Positions 1-10,765 of a stretch of 64,000 nucleotides of DNA are shown piece by piece. The stretch lies in assembly GCA_039105265.1 (NCBI GenBank), contig JAPFFF010000060.1:124001-188000 (forward strand). The letters are read 5' to 3'. The notes below the pieces were generated by a model. That model was not told the origin of the DNA. It saw only the letters and a list, made by a program, of their open reading frames with translations, and searched no databases. The position numbers were made by a program, and so were the translations under genes. The first letter of the stretch is position 1, and each line of letters starts with the position of its first letter. The DNA is from Tritrichomonas musculus. Lineage: Eukaryota > Parabasalia > Tritrichomonadida > Tritrichomonadidae.

Positions 1-2170
1 TTTTCGTCAAAATTTCGCCTTGGTCTAAAAAAAATTCGCCTGGTCTAAATAGTTTTACATTTTGGTCCAAAAAAACCGATTTTCCAGTTTTTGAATGCTT
101 TACATGCTATTTTAATAAGTTTACATGGTCCAAAAAATCTTTTTTCTTTGGTCCAAAATAGGCTGACTGATTCTATGTGATTTATCAATTTTTTTCTATG
201 CATAAATAGCTGTATAAAATAATTTAAAAAATAATTATCTCTTAGAAAAAAATGATATTTATATTTATTTTAAATTTTAAATAATAATAATCGAAATTAA
301 TTATTTATTTTATTTTAAATAACAATATTAATCAAATTTTATTCAGATTATTAAAAATCATAATATATATGACATTTGGCTATATTTTAAGTATAATATA
401 TTATAAGGATTATATATATATTATATTTTAATTAATACAAAATTTTATTAAAAAATAAAATAAGATAATTATAAATTTTATAGAAACAAATAGGCTTTCA
501 AAAAAAAGTAAACGGAATGACGGCGGTTAGTTTTCAAAAAAATTCAGAATCGAAACTTTTTGATGGTCATTTTTTCAATATGTTTTATCAATTAATTTGA
601 AAACTTATTAGTTCAAATATAAAAAACAAGAGATTAATGCCAAAAAAACGAATATTGCCATCAAAAAACAGTTGTCAACATTTTTTTCGAAACAATAATG
701 ATACAATTTTGGAAGAATTTTCATATTTAATTGACGGCAAAAGTCATATTACAAAATCATATTTTTGCAAGACCTGTTGAAGTCTTTTTTTTTAACAAAA
801 AATAGAGTGATAAAGTATATATATGCCTTAATAAACCACCATGATGTGCAATGTTGGTCCTGAAACCTTAAAAGCACATTAAATAGTCTAATTTGGCTCA
901 TTTTATGATTTCATGAGATAAGTACCTTTTAATTATTTAATTGATAATCAAATTAAATCATTAAAACTCAAAAAAATCGGGAACTTGGATATGCTTATTA
1001 TCTATAATCAAATTAAATCATTTTAAATTAAAAAAATATATGTTAAAAGTATTGCTTTATTTTTTTATTTTCCATTGATATAAAAATTAAAATATTAGAC
1101 ACACTCTTTTTATAGTTTTTCAACAATATAATATAGGAATAATTGAATGAATTCAGAGTCGATCATTCAATTTTTATTGAATTTTGAGAATGGCTCTGAA
1201 TTCTCATCGTCAGCCTAGTCCAAAATATTCTGAGAAATTTTAGTATAAAAGTATTCAAAAATTTGAATACAAATTCATATGCTAATAATAAATATAAAAT
1301 TTTATTAAAAAGAATCATTTTCGAAAGATTTATATTTGCGCAAGTATTTATTATTTGCCTAAAATATTAGAAGTACTGGCTTGCTTATATAATTACTAAG
1401 CTAATTAAGTTTATAGCAAATGTAAAATATTTTTTAAATATCTTGTTCAAAAAGATGAATCAAACGAAGCGCAAATGCTTATATTACCAACTAATCAATT
1501 AAAACACTAGATTGCGGGCATCATTAAATCACTTTCTTATATTATTTGGTCCAAAATACATTTTTATACCAAAAAAAAAAACAAAGAGAGCTTAATAAAA
1601 TAAATTATTTATTAAAAAATAATGTCATTATACTCTTTTTTGCTTTCACTTCTTTAGTATGTATGAAATTTTATGCAATGAAAAGAATTTTGAAAATTTT
1701 GATCGTTTTTCTCTCAAAAAAATGGACCAACTTTTTACTCATCTTGGTCCAAAAATGAAGCCGTAATATTTATTCGATTTATTCGGATTAAAAGCCAATC
1801 GGATCTGCCAATTTTTTTTTTCTCTTATAAAATGGCTTGAAATTTAAACTATTTATTTGAAAAAGTGAAAAGCAATCACTTCACAAAATATGATATTTTA
1901 TTTTTATTCAAATAAATTTGAATGAAATTTCACAAATTAAAAAATAAAATTATCAATTATTATTGTTCTATTAAACCGAAATATCTAAAAAAAAGTATAT
2001 CTTGAAGTTGTAGGATAAATTTATTAATTAAACAAATAGTATAATTTATAAAATTTATATCATAAATTTTAGTAATAATAAATAATAAAAATTTTGGCAA
2101 GATCTTGGCTTGTGTACATCTTTAAAATCTTTAATTTTTTAATAACTTCACCAATACCTTTTGCTTTGAA
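1..2170. other. Gene-free AT-rich region with recurring GGTCCAAAA motif
   Basis: I see no supportable gene here; the short open frames are AT-rich noise. The motif TTGGTCCAAAA or a close variant recurs in the same orientation near 62-72, 126-136, 147-157, 1545-1555 and 1744-1754, with GGTCTAAA variants at the left edge. Clusters at both ends of a roughly 1.7-kb stretch could mark the ends of an old element cut by the window edge, but no inverted terminal repeat is clear. Confidence 0.4.
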
Positions 2171-5100
2171 TTACACTTTTCTTTCAATTAGGAATGATAA
2201 TGATGGTTTTGAATGATCAGATGAGAACTTCCATTTCTTTTCTTTTTTATCATCAATGAATTCTTCAATCTTCAATTTTTCTTTCTTTTCTCCAACATTA
2301 TTGATTGTCCAAATGTCTGGTTTATTTTTTTCTGTGATATTGAAAACTACATCAAATTCTATATATTGCACATATGATGGTCCTGATCCCCAATTCGCGC
2401 CCTGGTCTATTCTTCCAGTTGATTTTCTCTCCTTGTTCCATTTTTGGTTTTTATTTTTCACTTTTCCAGCGACAACCATCAAAATTTTCTGAGAATCAAG
2501 GAGATTTTTATCGTCAAGTGAAACGATACCAACCGTTGCTGATTCTTTCAAATTTTCATTCAATTTTAATTGAATATTCAACAACTCCAAATCATTGACG
2601 ATTGATTTTTCTGAATTTCCAATGAATCCAGTTATTGTCTTCAATTTTGGAGTGAAAACTTTGTAGATTCCATCCCAAACGATTTCGTCAGTTACGAATT
2701 TATCTTTGACATTCATGTTGATGCTTGCTTCGTATTGAATGTCATTGATATTTGGATCGTCAATGATTGCTATGTCAAAAGTCGAAGCCCAGCCTGCATG
2801 AAACGAGTCAGAGAGGCATTTGCTGACTGACACGGTTTCTTTTTCATTCAGTTTTTGAATGTGTGATTTTGGGATTTTCACATGAACGAAGTCCTTTGAA
2901 GTTGACACATAACTCTTTCTGAATGACAGTGCAATGAATGGAGCAAATGCAAAATCAATGGGATTCGTTGACATGCTGAAATAGCCGTTGATGAAATTTA
3001 TCTCTCTCGAGCCTTCGTCGAAAGAGAACTGATAAATTGCATCCCAGTCATGGAAGGCCGCCCAAGATCCGAACATTGGAAACTTCTCATGCAAATGATC
3101 GTTTGGAAATGGATGATTGTACTCTGAAATCGTGTATGGCTTATCAAAAGGCTTCAGCATTTTGAGGCTCTTGAAAGTTCCGAAGTTTTTGCATTCAGAA
3201 AACATTGGCGTGTTTTGAATGGAGTAATGAGAACGATTCCATGAAAAACCTTCATCAAACCACGGATGCTGCCAGTATTGATGATTATCAAGGAAGTCAG
3301 AGTATTCATATTCTCTCTCATACGATAAAATATTCCCATAACTCGCTTGTGAATCAACGATTAAAAAGTTGCTCTCTGGAAAAGAGCTTCGAATGAAATC
3401 CGCCAATTTTTTCTGCGTGTTAGTTTCGGTTTCTTGTATGAATAACCGAAAGTCGCGATGTGCATACTGTGGAAAGTTCAATGATGAATAAGGAACTTGA
3501 ATTTCATTGTTTTCATATTTCGGTTTCATTGCTTCTATAAGGAAAGGATTTTTCTCTCTGTAAGCAACGATATTCTTGAATGAATAGTCACCGAGATGAG
3601 GAGAAAGGATCAGTTTACAAGTAATTGATGATGTTTTATCTTTGGTTTCTGTTGTTTCAATTGATTTTATAACAACTGAATACTTTTTGTATTCCGTTGT
3701 TAAATTGACACTTTGGCCTTTAACAGCATAACACTTGTATGGCTCTTTACATTCCTGGAAGTTGACACTAACAAATAAATCTTTCCTCTCTTCAGGTTTT
3801 GGTAGAGCTTTGGCTTCGAATTCAACTACATATGACGTGTTCGCTTCAATTGGGAAATCATTAAAATGAATTTGATTCGACCAATCAAATTGTGGTTTTT
3901 GATTGATAGAAAAGTGCCACAATTCTTCTTTTTTATTAATTTCAATCTTCGTGTTTTTGTCTCCCTGATGGCCAGTTTTGAGTGTTCTTAATAAATTATT
4001 GATTTTTTTAACTGGTTCCACTTTTTCACTTATTCTTTTTTGGATATGAAAAAGTTCTTTTCCTCTAAATGCTTTTACATCTTTGAATGTGTAATCACCA
4101 AGATTTGGAGAAATAACCAATTTGCAAATAATCCATGATGTCTTATCTTTCGTTTCCGTTGTTTCAATAGTATCAACAGCAACTGAATACTTCTTAAATT
4201 CGCTTGTTAATTTGACATTTTGGCTCTTTTTCGCATAGCATTTGTATGGCACTTTACATTCTTGGAAACTAACAGTGACAAACAATGCATTTTGCTCGTT
4301 ATTTTTAGGTGTTGCTTTTGCTTCGAATTCAATTGTGTATGACATGTTTGCTTCAAGCGGAAAATGATGAAAATGGATTTGATTTGACCAAAAAAATTCT
4401 GGTTTTTGATCAATTGAAATTTCAATTGGATCTTCTTTTTTATTGATTTTGAATATAGAATTTTTATCTTGTTGATGGCCAATTTGTAGTTCTTTTAGTA
4501 AATTTGTGCTTCTATCAATTTGTGTCTCATTTTTATTCCATTCATTTTCAATGTTTTCGGTTTTGTTTTTGTACTTTTTCAATAAAAATTGATTCCATTG
4601 TTTTTCCAGCTCTTTTTCAAAAACAGTTCCTTTGATTGACTCAAGATAAGAGTCATTCTGAATGAGTTGAAACATTGTGTTTTCATTGTTGAGTTCGAGA
4701 TTTAAAATCATCGGATCCTCTGCCATTTTGCACTGGAGATATTTGTTGTATGAATTCAGTAAATTTATTGAATATTGAATTTGATCACGAATGAAAGGTG
4801 GATAGAACCTATCTAAGCATTTTCCAAGCTTAAAAATGGATTTTAATTCCGTTGTGAATTCTTCTTCTGGATATTCGCGTGAAACATGAAGATTAATATT
4901 TGCATAAATTCCATTTTCATGGAGACAGAACAAAAAATAGTGTAATAGGTCTAACTTTGTGGGATCTAGAATGGTATTTGTATTATCTTGCCAAATATCA
5001 TGGTGATCCATGTGATGGAAGCGAACGAGATTGATACCAAGTTGGGCCATTCGTTTGGCTAATATTGGTGCATCTCTTTTTGCTGGAAATGCATCTGCAA

Positions 5101-5290
5101 AACAAACATTTGTTCCAAAAAAGCGAATCCTTTCACCTGTTTGCTCATTAACAAAATGACCTTCTTTAATAATTATTTTTGAGGATTGGTTTTTGTTTAA
5201 ATATGATAAATCAAATTCATTTTTGTCTGATGTCTCATATTGCAAATTCGAAAAAGGGAACCAACGATTGCCATCTTCGTCAGATTCCAT
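2171..5290 (-). CDS. Glycoside hydrolase (cellulase-like TIM barrel) with two inserted binding-type repeats
   Basis: The 1039-residue protein starts with an ATG at 5290 and has no signal peptide, so it is probably cytosolic. Residues 50-95 (RIRFFGTNVCFADAFPA, then LGINLVRFHHMDH) match the opening of clan GH-A cellulase-like barrels. LELNNEN around residues 198-204 fits the Asn-Glu acid/base motif (E203), and TISEYNHPFP around 720-729 fits the nucleophile strand (E723). Between these two halves sit two tandem beta-rich repeats, about 265-410 and 433-578. They share SNQIHF, EFEAKA, FQECK-PYKCYA and IETTETKDKTS and look like carbohydrate-binding modules of the CBM4/9 type. A beta-rich C-terminal domain follows residue 800. 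Substrate is unknown. Bacterial origin by transfer is possible but is inference. The gene is convergent with nothing and is followed by AT-rich spacer. Confidence 0.75.
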   Translation of the reverse strand: MESDEDGNRWFPFSNLQYETSDKNEFDLSYLNKNQSSKIIIKEGHFVNEQTGERIRFFGTNVCFADAFPAKRDAPILAKRMAQLGINLVRFHHMDHHDIWQDNTNTILDPTKLDLLHYFLFCLHENGIYANINLHVSREYPEEEFTTELKSIFKLGKCLDRFYPPFIRDQIQYSINLLNSYNKYLQCKMAEDPMILNLELNNENTMFQLIQNDSYLESIKGTVFEKELEKQWNQFLLKKYKNKTENIENEWNKNETQIDRSTNLLKELQIGHQQDKNSIFKINKKEDPIEISIDQKPEFFWSNQIHFHHFPLEANMSYTIEFEAKATPKNNEQNALFVTVSFQECKVPYKCYAKKSQNVKLTSEFKKYSVAVDTIETTETKDKTSWIICKLVISPNLGDYTFKDVKAFRGKELFHIQKRISEKVEPVKKINNLLRTLKTGHQGDKNTKIEINKKEELWHFSINQKPQFDWSNQIHFNDFPIEANTSYVVEFEAKALPKPEERKDLFVSVNFQECKEPYKCYAVKGQSVNLTTEYKKYSVVIKSIETTETKDKTSSITCKLILSPHLGDYSFKNIVAYREKNPFLIEAMKPKYENNEIQVPYSSLNFPQYAHRDFRLFIQETETNTQKKLADFIRSSFPESNFLIVDSQASYGNILSYEREYEYSDFLDNHQYWQHPWFDEGFSWNRSHYSIQNTPMFSECKNFGTFKSLKMLKPFDKPYTISEYNHPFPNDHLHEKFPMFGSWAAFHDWDAIYQFSFDEGSREINFINGYFSMSTNPIDFAFAPFIALSFRKSYVSTSKDFVHVKIPKSHIQKLNEKETVSVSKCLSDSFHAGWASTFDIAIIDDPNINDIQYEASINMNVKDKFVTDEIVWDGIYKVFTPKLKTITGFIGNSEKSIVNDLELLNIQLKLNENLKESATVGIVSLDDKNLLDSQKILMVVAGKVKNKNQKWNKERKSTGRIDQGANWGSGPSYVQYIEFDVVFNITEKNKPDIWTINNVGEKKEKLKIEEFIDDKKEKKWKFSSDHSKPSLSFLIERKV

Positions 5291-5492
5291 TATAGAGAAA
5301 TAAATTTTTAATAAACTATTGAAAAAAATTGTTAAAGATTAATTAAAAAGTTAATAAATTATTTTACATAAAACTTTTTCAGAACTATATCAAATAAATA
5401 ATAAACAAAATATAATGAGTTTTCATAAAATAATCGATAGTTTAAATAAATCAAAACAAAATTAAATATGTTATTTTATTAAATGTTAAAAC

Positions 5493-8400
5493 TTATTTTG
5501 CCAAATAATCAGTCCATTTTCCAGATAAGATTTGATCAATTGTTTCTTCTCTTTTTGAATCGTTCAAGAACAAAAGATATCCTTTAACTATACCGATATC
5601 AATATCATCAAACTTATTCACGTAAAACGACTTCAATGGCACCAATTGCGATTTCTGATTTGAAACGAAAACTTGGGAAGCTTTCTTGCAATTCAATGCC
5701 AAGAAGACTCCAAAAGATCCGTCGAATTTATCCTTTAAATAATCAGAAATGTTTTCATAATCTGAATTTGATGACAACGAAACAACATTGCCAGTCAAGA
5801 GGCAAATTGCAAGCTCGCCTTTGCCACCTGTGAGGATCGGCAGCGAGAAAGGCGGATGAAGGAAATCCAAGAAATTGTTAGGAACATCGAAGAATGAAAA
5901 CATTGGAAGTGTCACTTCTTCGTCATTTTCATTCTCTTCTTTTTTGATGTTGTAATGCTCGCGCAAGAATGACGAACTCAAGATGTCATCCCAATCAATG
6001 AATTCTTCATTCTGCGTGATTTTTTGACATCTTGAAAAATGATCAAAGATTGCTGCACATCGAAGAAACTGAAACTTTTTGTAATCATCAGACAAATCAT
6101 CAGTTACATCCAAATCTTTGAAAATCAAAGTATCGTTGATTTTCGAGTCAATTTCCTGTATTTCTGATGAGAAAAGATTGCCGCTCATGAATTTATTCAT
6201 ATCCAAAAAGTGACAGTTTCCATTTTCATTTTCAAGATCCATTGAAAACAAGATGTACTTCATCAAAGGAGAGAAATGAATGTCTGATGAGTCGTGCTCG
6301 CTTGAATCCGACTTTTCTATTTCTGGAAGATTTGGAATTTGACTTGAAATTTGATTCCATGTTCCATTTTCAATTTCCTTTGAAATAAACGTCTTCCTTC
6401 TTTGAATTTCTTCGTTAGTCAAGATTTTTTGCGCTTCTTTGTGGAGAACTTGCCAAATGCACAAATAAATGTTTCGCAATGTTGCAGCTATCGTTTTGTT
6501 ATCAAAGCAATTCGGGTTCGATCTGTGTCTCATTTCGAGGACTTCAATTTCGGATGCCAATGAGAAAGCTGCGAATTTAATATCGTTGAAATAAGCCTTC
6601 TTTACGAATTTTTGAGTTTCAGCTAAAAGTGACTCACTCTCAATTTTTCTGAAGTCAAAAAATCCGTCAAGAATCGGTAACGATGCGTTTCTCTTGCAAC
6701 GATCAGCGGGACAGAAGTAGTCATTGTCATGAATGCAATGCGAATGAATTGGATGCATGCAAATATGAACGGTATTGAATGCCACAAATGAATGAGGAAT
6801 GCTACTTGTGTCTTTCTGTGCTTTCCACTTCATGTAGGATGACAGGGAAGACTTGCAAATCAATGCTGGATACACAAAGCAATCTGATTGATTTTCAAGG
6901 TGGCAAATGTTGCATTCAATCACTGGCACTTTTTCATTTGATTCTTCAAATTGAGGTGCTGATGACTGGAATGTCTTCTGCTTCTGTTGGAAGCTGTTCA
7001 TCATTTGCATCTTGATTCTGTTTGCTCTTTCTCTGTTCTTCTTTTGTAATTGGTCTTTCAACTGCAGACTTTCATCAGAGAGGTTTTCATCGATGTCAGA
7101 AATGCCCATTCTTTTCAGAACGGTTATGCCAATGTTGCCCATTCCACTTATGAGATCAATCATTGACACTCCTTCATCATGATTTAAGTTGAAGATGATC
7201 TTCTTCCTCATGAATTGATTGAAAGATAAAGGCTTCAATTGTTCAATTAATTCTTCAAATTCATCAGCTCGAATAACAAGCGTCTCTTCATCGACATTTT
7301 TTTCTTCTTTACAAAATGATTCCGAATTTTTAGCTGTGGCAATTAAAACATTAAATATGAGCTGGTGAATGATCTTGTAATCTTTGCACACTCTGCTGTC
7401 CAAGATGCAATATACAAGCGCCCACAATGTCGGTGAAAAAAGGAGGTATTCGGAGCCTTTTGGAATTTCAGGGAAATTGATCAATGAATCATTGTTTTTG
7501 CTAATGAAATTCTGAATAAGTGAGATGACTTGATTCATTTCAATGAAAGGTAAAAGTGGATGCCATTCAGTATTGTCAGTCAGATGAAAAATGGTGCCAT
7601 TCTTGGTCGGTTCTCTTGACGTGTAACTCTTCAAATCGTAGAATTTGTCATCATTTTTAACGTCCTTGAAGCAAACATTTTCGATTTCTTCGAATGTCAA
7701 GTTCTTCTCCATTAAATCTGAAATGATTTTAAGACGTTGCATATTGAAAATGTTCCTTTCAATGCATAAATGGTCAAATAACAAACATGAAATGAAGTGA
7801 AAAATACAAAACAAAATAAGACGTTTTTGATTGTCATCAAAATCTAATTTGTCACTTTTTTCTTCAATAACGGTTAGATCGAAAGTTGATATAATCATGA
7901 ACAGAAACTTATCGCAATTCTTAGTCGCTTTCAAAAGTGACTGTATCAAAACAAACATCGGAATAAATGTATATCTGATGTTCTTCTTATATTTGAATGA
8001 CCCCAAAACGAGTAATGTATCGTCTGGATTTCGAACAAAGAAGCCGAACTCATACAAAAGGGCACTGGCGAAATAACGAAGAGGAATAATTGCCCATCGT
8101 TTGATGAAGGTTTCAACATTGTCTGTCACTTCACTTATGTAATCAACTAACGTTTTTCCCTCTTTCAAATTAAGGCAGCAAAAGGCGAGCAAATGAGTCG
8201 AAAATGTCTGATATATTTGAACATTCTTACTCAAAACACTGTGGTAATAAATTTGGTAATCATTTATTAAATTATCAATTGACTTAAATTTATCTGACTC
8301 AAAGAGCTTTTTCAATTGAAATAACGGTTTTGTAGTGAAAATATCATTTGAGGAAATTTTGGATATGAAATGATGTTCATCATAGCAATTTTCAAAAACG

Positions 8401-8576
8401 GTTAGTTGCGTTTTTTGAGGGTCATCACATTTATCACCAAAAATTCGAGTGAATGGTAATGAATATTCACCACTTGACATCATTTGGGCCAAATTTTCAA
8501 CAAATTCAATTATTTTATCGTCTTTGTTGCCTAAAACAGAAAAAGCAGCCAAAAAAGTGTCAGAATTCTTTGACAA
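5493..8576 (-). CDS. UBR1-like E3 ubiquitin ligase, RING and C-terminal part
   Basis: The 1027-residue frame opens just after a TAG at 8591-8589. Its first methionine-like codon (8576) is TTG, so it has no credible start of its own. It is best read as the continuation of the UBR-box frame that overlaps it at 8531-8588. Around residues 553-640 there is a Cys/His cluster (CNICHL, then HICMHPIHSHCI and YFCPADRCKR) that fits the long RING of UBR1/UBR2. The last 100 residues (FLHPPFSLPILTGGKG, LLTGNVVSLSS) resemble the C-terminal cap of UBR1-type ligases. The expected role is transfer of ubiquitin to N-degron substrates in cytosol and nucleus. Combined length would be about 1360 residues, shorter than yeast Ubr1. 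Either the host gene has a frameshift, or the sequence contains a one- or two-base error, or a very short intron is removed. Confidence 0.75.
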   Translation of the reverse strand: MSKNSDTFLAAFSVLGNKDDKIIEFVENLAQMMSSGEYSLPFTRIFGDKCDDPQKTQLTVFENCYDEHHFISKISSNDIFTTKPLFQLKKLFESDKFKSIDNLINDYQIYYHSVLSKNVQIYQTFSTHLLAFCCLNLKEGKTLVDYISEVTDNVETFIKRWAIIPLRYFASALLYEFGFFVRNPDDTLLVLGSFKYKKNIRYTFIPMFVLIQSLLKATKNCDKFLFMIISTFDLTVIEEKSDKLDFDDNQKRLILFCIFHFISCLLFDHLCIERNIFNMQRLKIISDLMEKNLTFEEIENVCFKDVKNDDKFYDLKSYTSREPTKNGTIFHLTDNTEWHPLLPFIEMNQVISLIQNFISKNNDSLINFPEIPKGSEYLLFSPTLWALVYCILDSRVCKDYKIIHQLIFNVLIATAKNSESFCKEEKNVDEETLVIRADEFEELIEQLKPLSFNQFMRKKIIFNLNHDEGVSMIDLISGMGNIGITVLKRMGISDIDENLSDESLQLKDQLQKKNRERANRIKMQMMNSFQQKQKTFQSSAPQFEESNEKVPVIECNICHLENQSDCFVYPALICKSSLSSYMKWKAQKDTSSIPHSFVAFNTVHICMHPIHSHCIHDNDYFCPADRCKRNASLPILDGFFDFRKIESESLLAETQKFVKKAYFNDIKFAAFSLASEIEVLEMRHRSNPNCFDNKTIAATLRNIYLCIWQVLHKEAQKILTNEEIQRRKTFISKEIENGTWNQISSQIPNLPEIEKSDSSEHDSSDIHFSPLMKYILFSMDLENENGNCHFLDMNKFMSGNLFSSEIQEIDSKINDTLIFKDLDVTDDLSDDYKKFQFLRCAAIFDHFSRCQKITQNEEFIDWDDILSSSFLREHYNIKKEENENDEEVTLPMFSFFDVPNNFLDFLHPPFSLPILTGGKGELAICLLTGNVVSLSSNSDYENISDYLKDKFDGSFGVFLALNCKKASQVFVSNQKSQLVPLKSFYVNKFDDIDIGIVKGYLLFLNDSKREETIDQILSGKWTDYLAK

Positions 8577-9553
8577 ACGGCAAAACGGCTACATGTATAC
8601 ATGTAAACATACGTCATCTGGCTCGATTCAAAATTTGAGACGTAGTGATATGAATCATTCAAAATTGTAAACCATTCAATTTTTGAATCACGGATTAATT
8701 GCTCAATAAAACCTTTGGTTGATAAATAAAAGGTCAATTCAAAAAAATAGCCAAAGTAAAAAGATGGTTTTTCATATTCATCTAAATACTGATATGATAA
8801 TGTTTCCATTAATTCAATAATTTTCGGTAAATCGCGATAGAATGATATTGTACCATAACTTCTGAATACATCATCACTTGAAAGAGCGGTAAAAAAGGAA
8901 TGAAGTAATTCATATGAAGATTTATCTAAATATTGAAAGCAAGTATAAAAATCAAAAAATTGTATTGATTGGCAAAATGCAATGCCAACACATCGGCGTG
9001 TAGCATCACCAATAGAAATAAGTTGCGTAAGGAATTTAATTAAATTATTAAAATATTCCTGGTTGATTTCCGCAAATTTAAGGCAGTAATGAAAGGCTGA
9101 CATTGAAACAGATATTATTTTAATTCGCATTGTTTTATCAAGCTGAGTTAATTCTGGATTTGATTCTGGGCCTGGATGATCACAGCAAAACCCAGATTTT
9201 TTCCAAGAAATTAGGTCGCCACAGTCACAGCAACCACAAAAAGAATGAACAATTTTAAATCTATGGCCTTTGTGATTTCCCTTCAGAAAACAATCAACAC
9301 ATATACATGAATTACTTGATTTTTCACAATCAAGGCAATGAACTATTAATTGATCTGAATTCCATGAAGCTTGACATGTACATTTTTTTAATGTTTTTTG
9401 AAGTTTTTCTGAAAATTGATCAAATGTATTTATATTTTGCTCGTTATTTGTAAGAATGGATACATATGAATTAATTCCATCTGATGAATCTGACTCGAGG
9501 GAGTGAATTATTTCCTGTGATAAATTTTTAATTTCTTTACTTTCTTGATCCAT
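8531..9553 (-). CDS. UBR1-like N-recognin, N-terminal part with UBR box
   Basis: The 340-residue frame begins with ATG at 9553. Residues 58-127 form a UBR box: CTCQASW, CLDCEKSSNSCICVDCF, GNHKGHRFKI, then CGCCDCGD and CCDHPG. This is the zinc-binding fold that recognises basic N-terminal residues in N-degrons. The frame runs past a 16-bp perfect palindrome at 8590-8605 and ends at 8531 in a hydrophobic tail (LTLFWLLFLF) that looks like out-of-frame translation. The RING-bearing frame begins inside the overlap. A GTATGT, like a trichomonad 5' splice site, lies at 8612-8607. The nearest AG gives a 24-nt removal, which does not change frame. A 20-nt removal beginning GTTTAC would restore frame but lacks the usual donor. 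I therefore favour a frameshift or sequencing error over splicing. Confidence 0.8.
   Translation of the reverse strand: MDQESKEIKNLSQEIIHSLESDSSDGINSYVSILTNNEQNINTFDQFSEKLQKTLKKCTCQASWNSDQLIVHCLDCEKSSNSCICVDCFLKGNHKGHRFKIVHSFCGCCDCGDLISWKKSGFCCDHPGPESNPELTQLDKTMRIKIISVSMSAFHYCLKFAEINQEYFNNLIKFLTQLISIGDATRRCVGIAFCQSIQFFDFYTCFQYLDKSSYELLHSFFTALSSDDVFRSYGTISFYRDLPKIIELMETLSYQYLDEYEKPSFYFGYFFELTFYLSTKGFIEQLIRDSKIEWFTILNDSYHYVSNFESSQMTYVYMYTCSRFAVCQRILTLFWLLFLF
8590..8605. repeat. Perfect 16-bp palindrome at the UBR gene frame break
   Basis: The sequence TACATGTATACATGTA reads the same on both strands. It sits exactly where the UBR-box frame and the RING frame overlap, with the TAG that opens the second frame overlapping its edge. 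It could be a site of slippage or assembly error, or part of a tiny intron. Confidence 0.8.
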
Positions 9554-9851
9554 TATTTTTGGTGAACGTTTAAAAAAAATTATTTATTTATGTCAAATAA
9601 ATCATTCAAAAAGGTCATGACACCCTTCAAAAAGTAATCGTTCCTTTTCAAATAATTTGAGAGAATTTATTGAATAATATTTGAATAAAAATAATAAAAT
9701 TGAGAGGAAAATGATAGTAAAAAATTGAGAGAAAAAAATGATAATAAAAATATGAGAGAAAACTATATTTAAAGTTTGTTATTCTTTATCAATTAATTAA
9801 TAAAAGCTTTTTCGTTATTTCTTTTTTCTTGTGCAGCTTATTTGCCTTTTT

Positions 9852-10122
9852 TTATATTGCCATTACTGATCTTTTTTCCAAATATGTTGATAATAATGTG
9901 CATTTGGATCCAATGTAATGAACTAACTTTTTTAATAAAATTATTTCCTTTGTAGACCAATGACACTGTTTAGTGATGGTTTCTTTGAGCCAATTTTGTA
10001 TATTTTGCACAGTTGATGGATTGACATATAAATCAGAACTTTTGTAGATGAAAATGGATTCTTTTTGTAATTGAAAATTAGTTTTTAATAAAAAATCAAA
10101 TAATTCTGAAATATCTTTTGTA

Positions 10123-10125
<3 letters not shown>
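9852..10125 (-). pseudogene. Broken Myb/SANT-type DNA-binding gene fragment
   Basis: On the minus strand the frame upstream of a stop at 9852 encodes about 90 residues ending in CHWSTKEIILLKKLVHYIG, a spacer, and KRSVMAI. This fits the Trp-Ser-x-Glu-x-x-x-Leu start and the G/K-R-S-x-x-x-I end of a trichomonad Myb repeat. The expected trailing part of the repeat is missing because a stop follows directly. On the 5' side the frame runs into a 34-bp T tract (poly-Lys on this strand) and then into inverted-repeat DNA, so no native start is visible. I read it as the 3' remnant of a Myb-like transcription factor gene cut off by the repeat nest next to it. A chance similarity cannot be excluded. Confidence 0.45.

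Positions 10126-10159
<34 letters not shown>
10126..10159. repeat. 34-bp T homopolymer
   Basis: An uninterrupted run of T separates the Myb fragment from the left arm of the palindromic repeat nest. It may mark an old insertion junction, and it makes assembly here less secure. Confidence 0.9.
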
Positions 10160-10160
<1 letters not shown>

Positions 10161-10190
10161 AGAAATATAAAATAGCAAAGTTTGTTGGTG

Positions 10191-10765
10191 AACGTATTTC
10201 CAGAAATGCGCAAAAAATATACATTTTTCCAGAAATGTGTAAAAAATAAACGTTCGTTTTTTGTAAATGTTTTATTGTTTTTTAATTTTTCAAAATGCCT
10301 ATTTATTTTCAATTGTTTTAATTATGATACTTAATAAATACATGCTCATATGAAATACATTAACCATTTATTTCACTGATTGATGTTCTTTATACGGAAA
10401 AACAAGAAATTTTTATTTTTATTTTTTTTATAATAATTTTGACAAAATTTATTATCGCTCTGACTGATAAGCTTTAAAGTTGTATAATATGATTTTATGA
10501 GGTTTAACTATTATTTATTAAAGAGTTGAGTTAGGGTCTTAAATGACGCATTGAAAAAAAAGAAAAACAAATTTTACTGTTTGTTCATGAAGGATTATTA
10601 AAGTAAATCGTTTTTAAATCATTCCAACTTTTTAAACAATGTGTAAACAATTGTTTTGCTAATCAACTAGATTAAATTCTTAGAGTGTCAAGAAAAATTA
10701 TGATGATCATTTATCCGAATGATCATTTTTTCTCCATGCATTTATTAAATTCAAGCATAATAATT
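10191..10765 (+). repeat. Left terminal inverted repeat (575 bp)
   Basis: The arm runs from AACGTATTTCC to AGCATAATAATT and pairs with 11926-12500. After 10765 the two sides diverge at once, so the inner arm boundary is sharp. Confidence 0.85.

Noticed and set aside
1546-1758. 70-codon plus-strand open frame in the first 2 kb
   Set aside because: It has Lys/Leu-rich low complexity, overlaps the GGTCCAAAA repeat words, and has no recognisable motif.
8607-8612. GTATGT word as an intron donor in the UBR-like gene
   Set aside because: No ACTAACACACAG-type acceptor follows and the nearest AG removes 24 nt, which leaves the frame unchanged.
10085-10312. 75-codon minus-strand frame with poly-Lys
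   Set aside because: It arises from the T homopolymer and the inverted-repeat arm.
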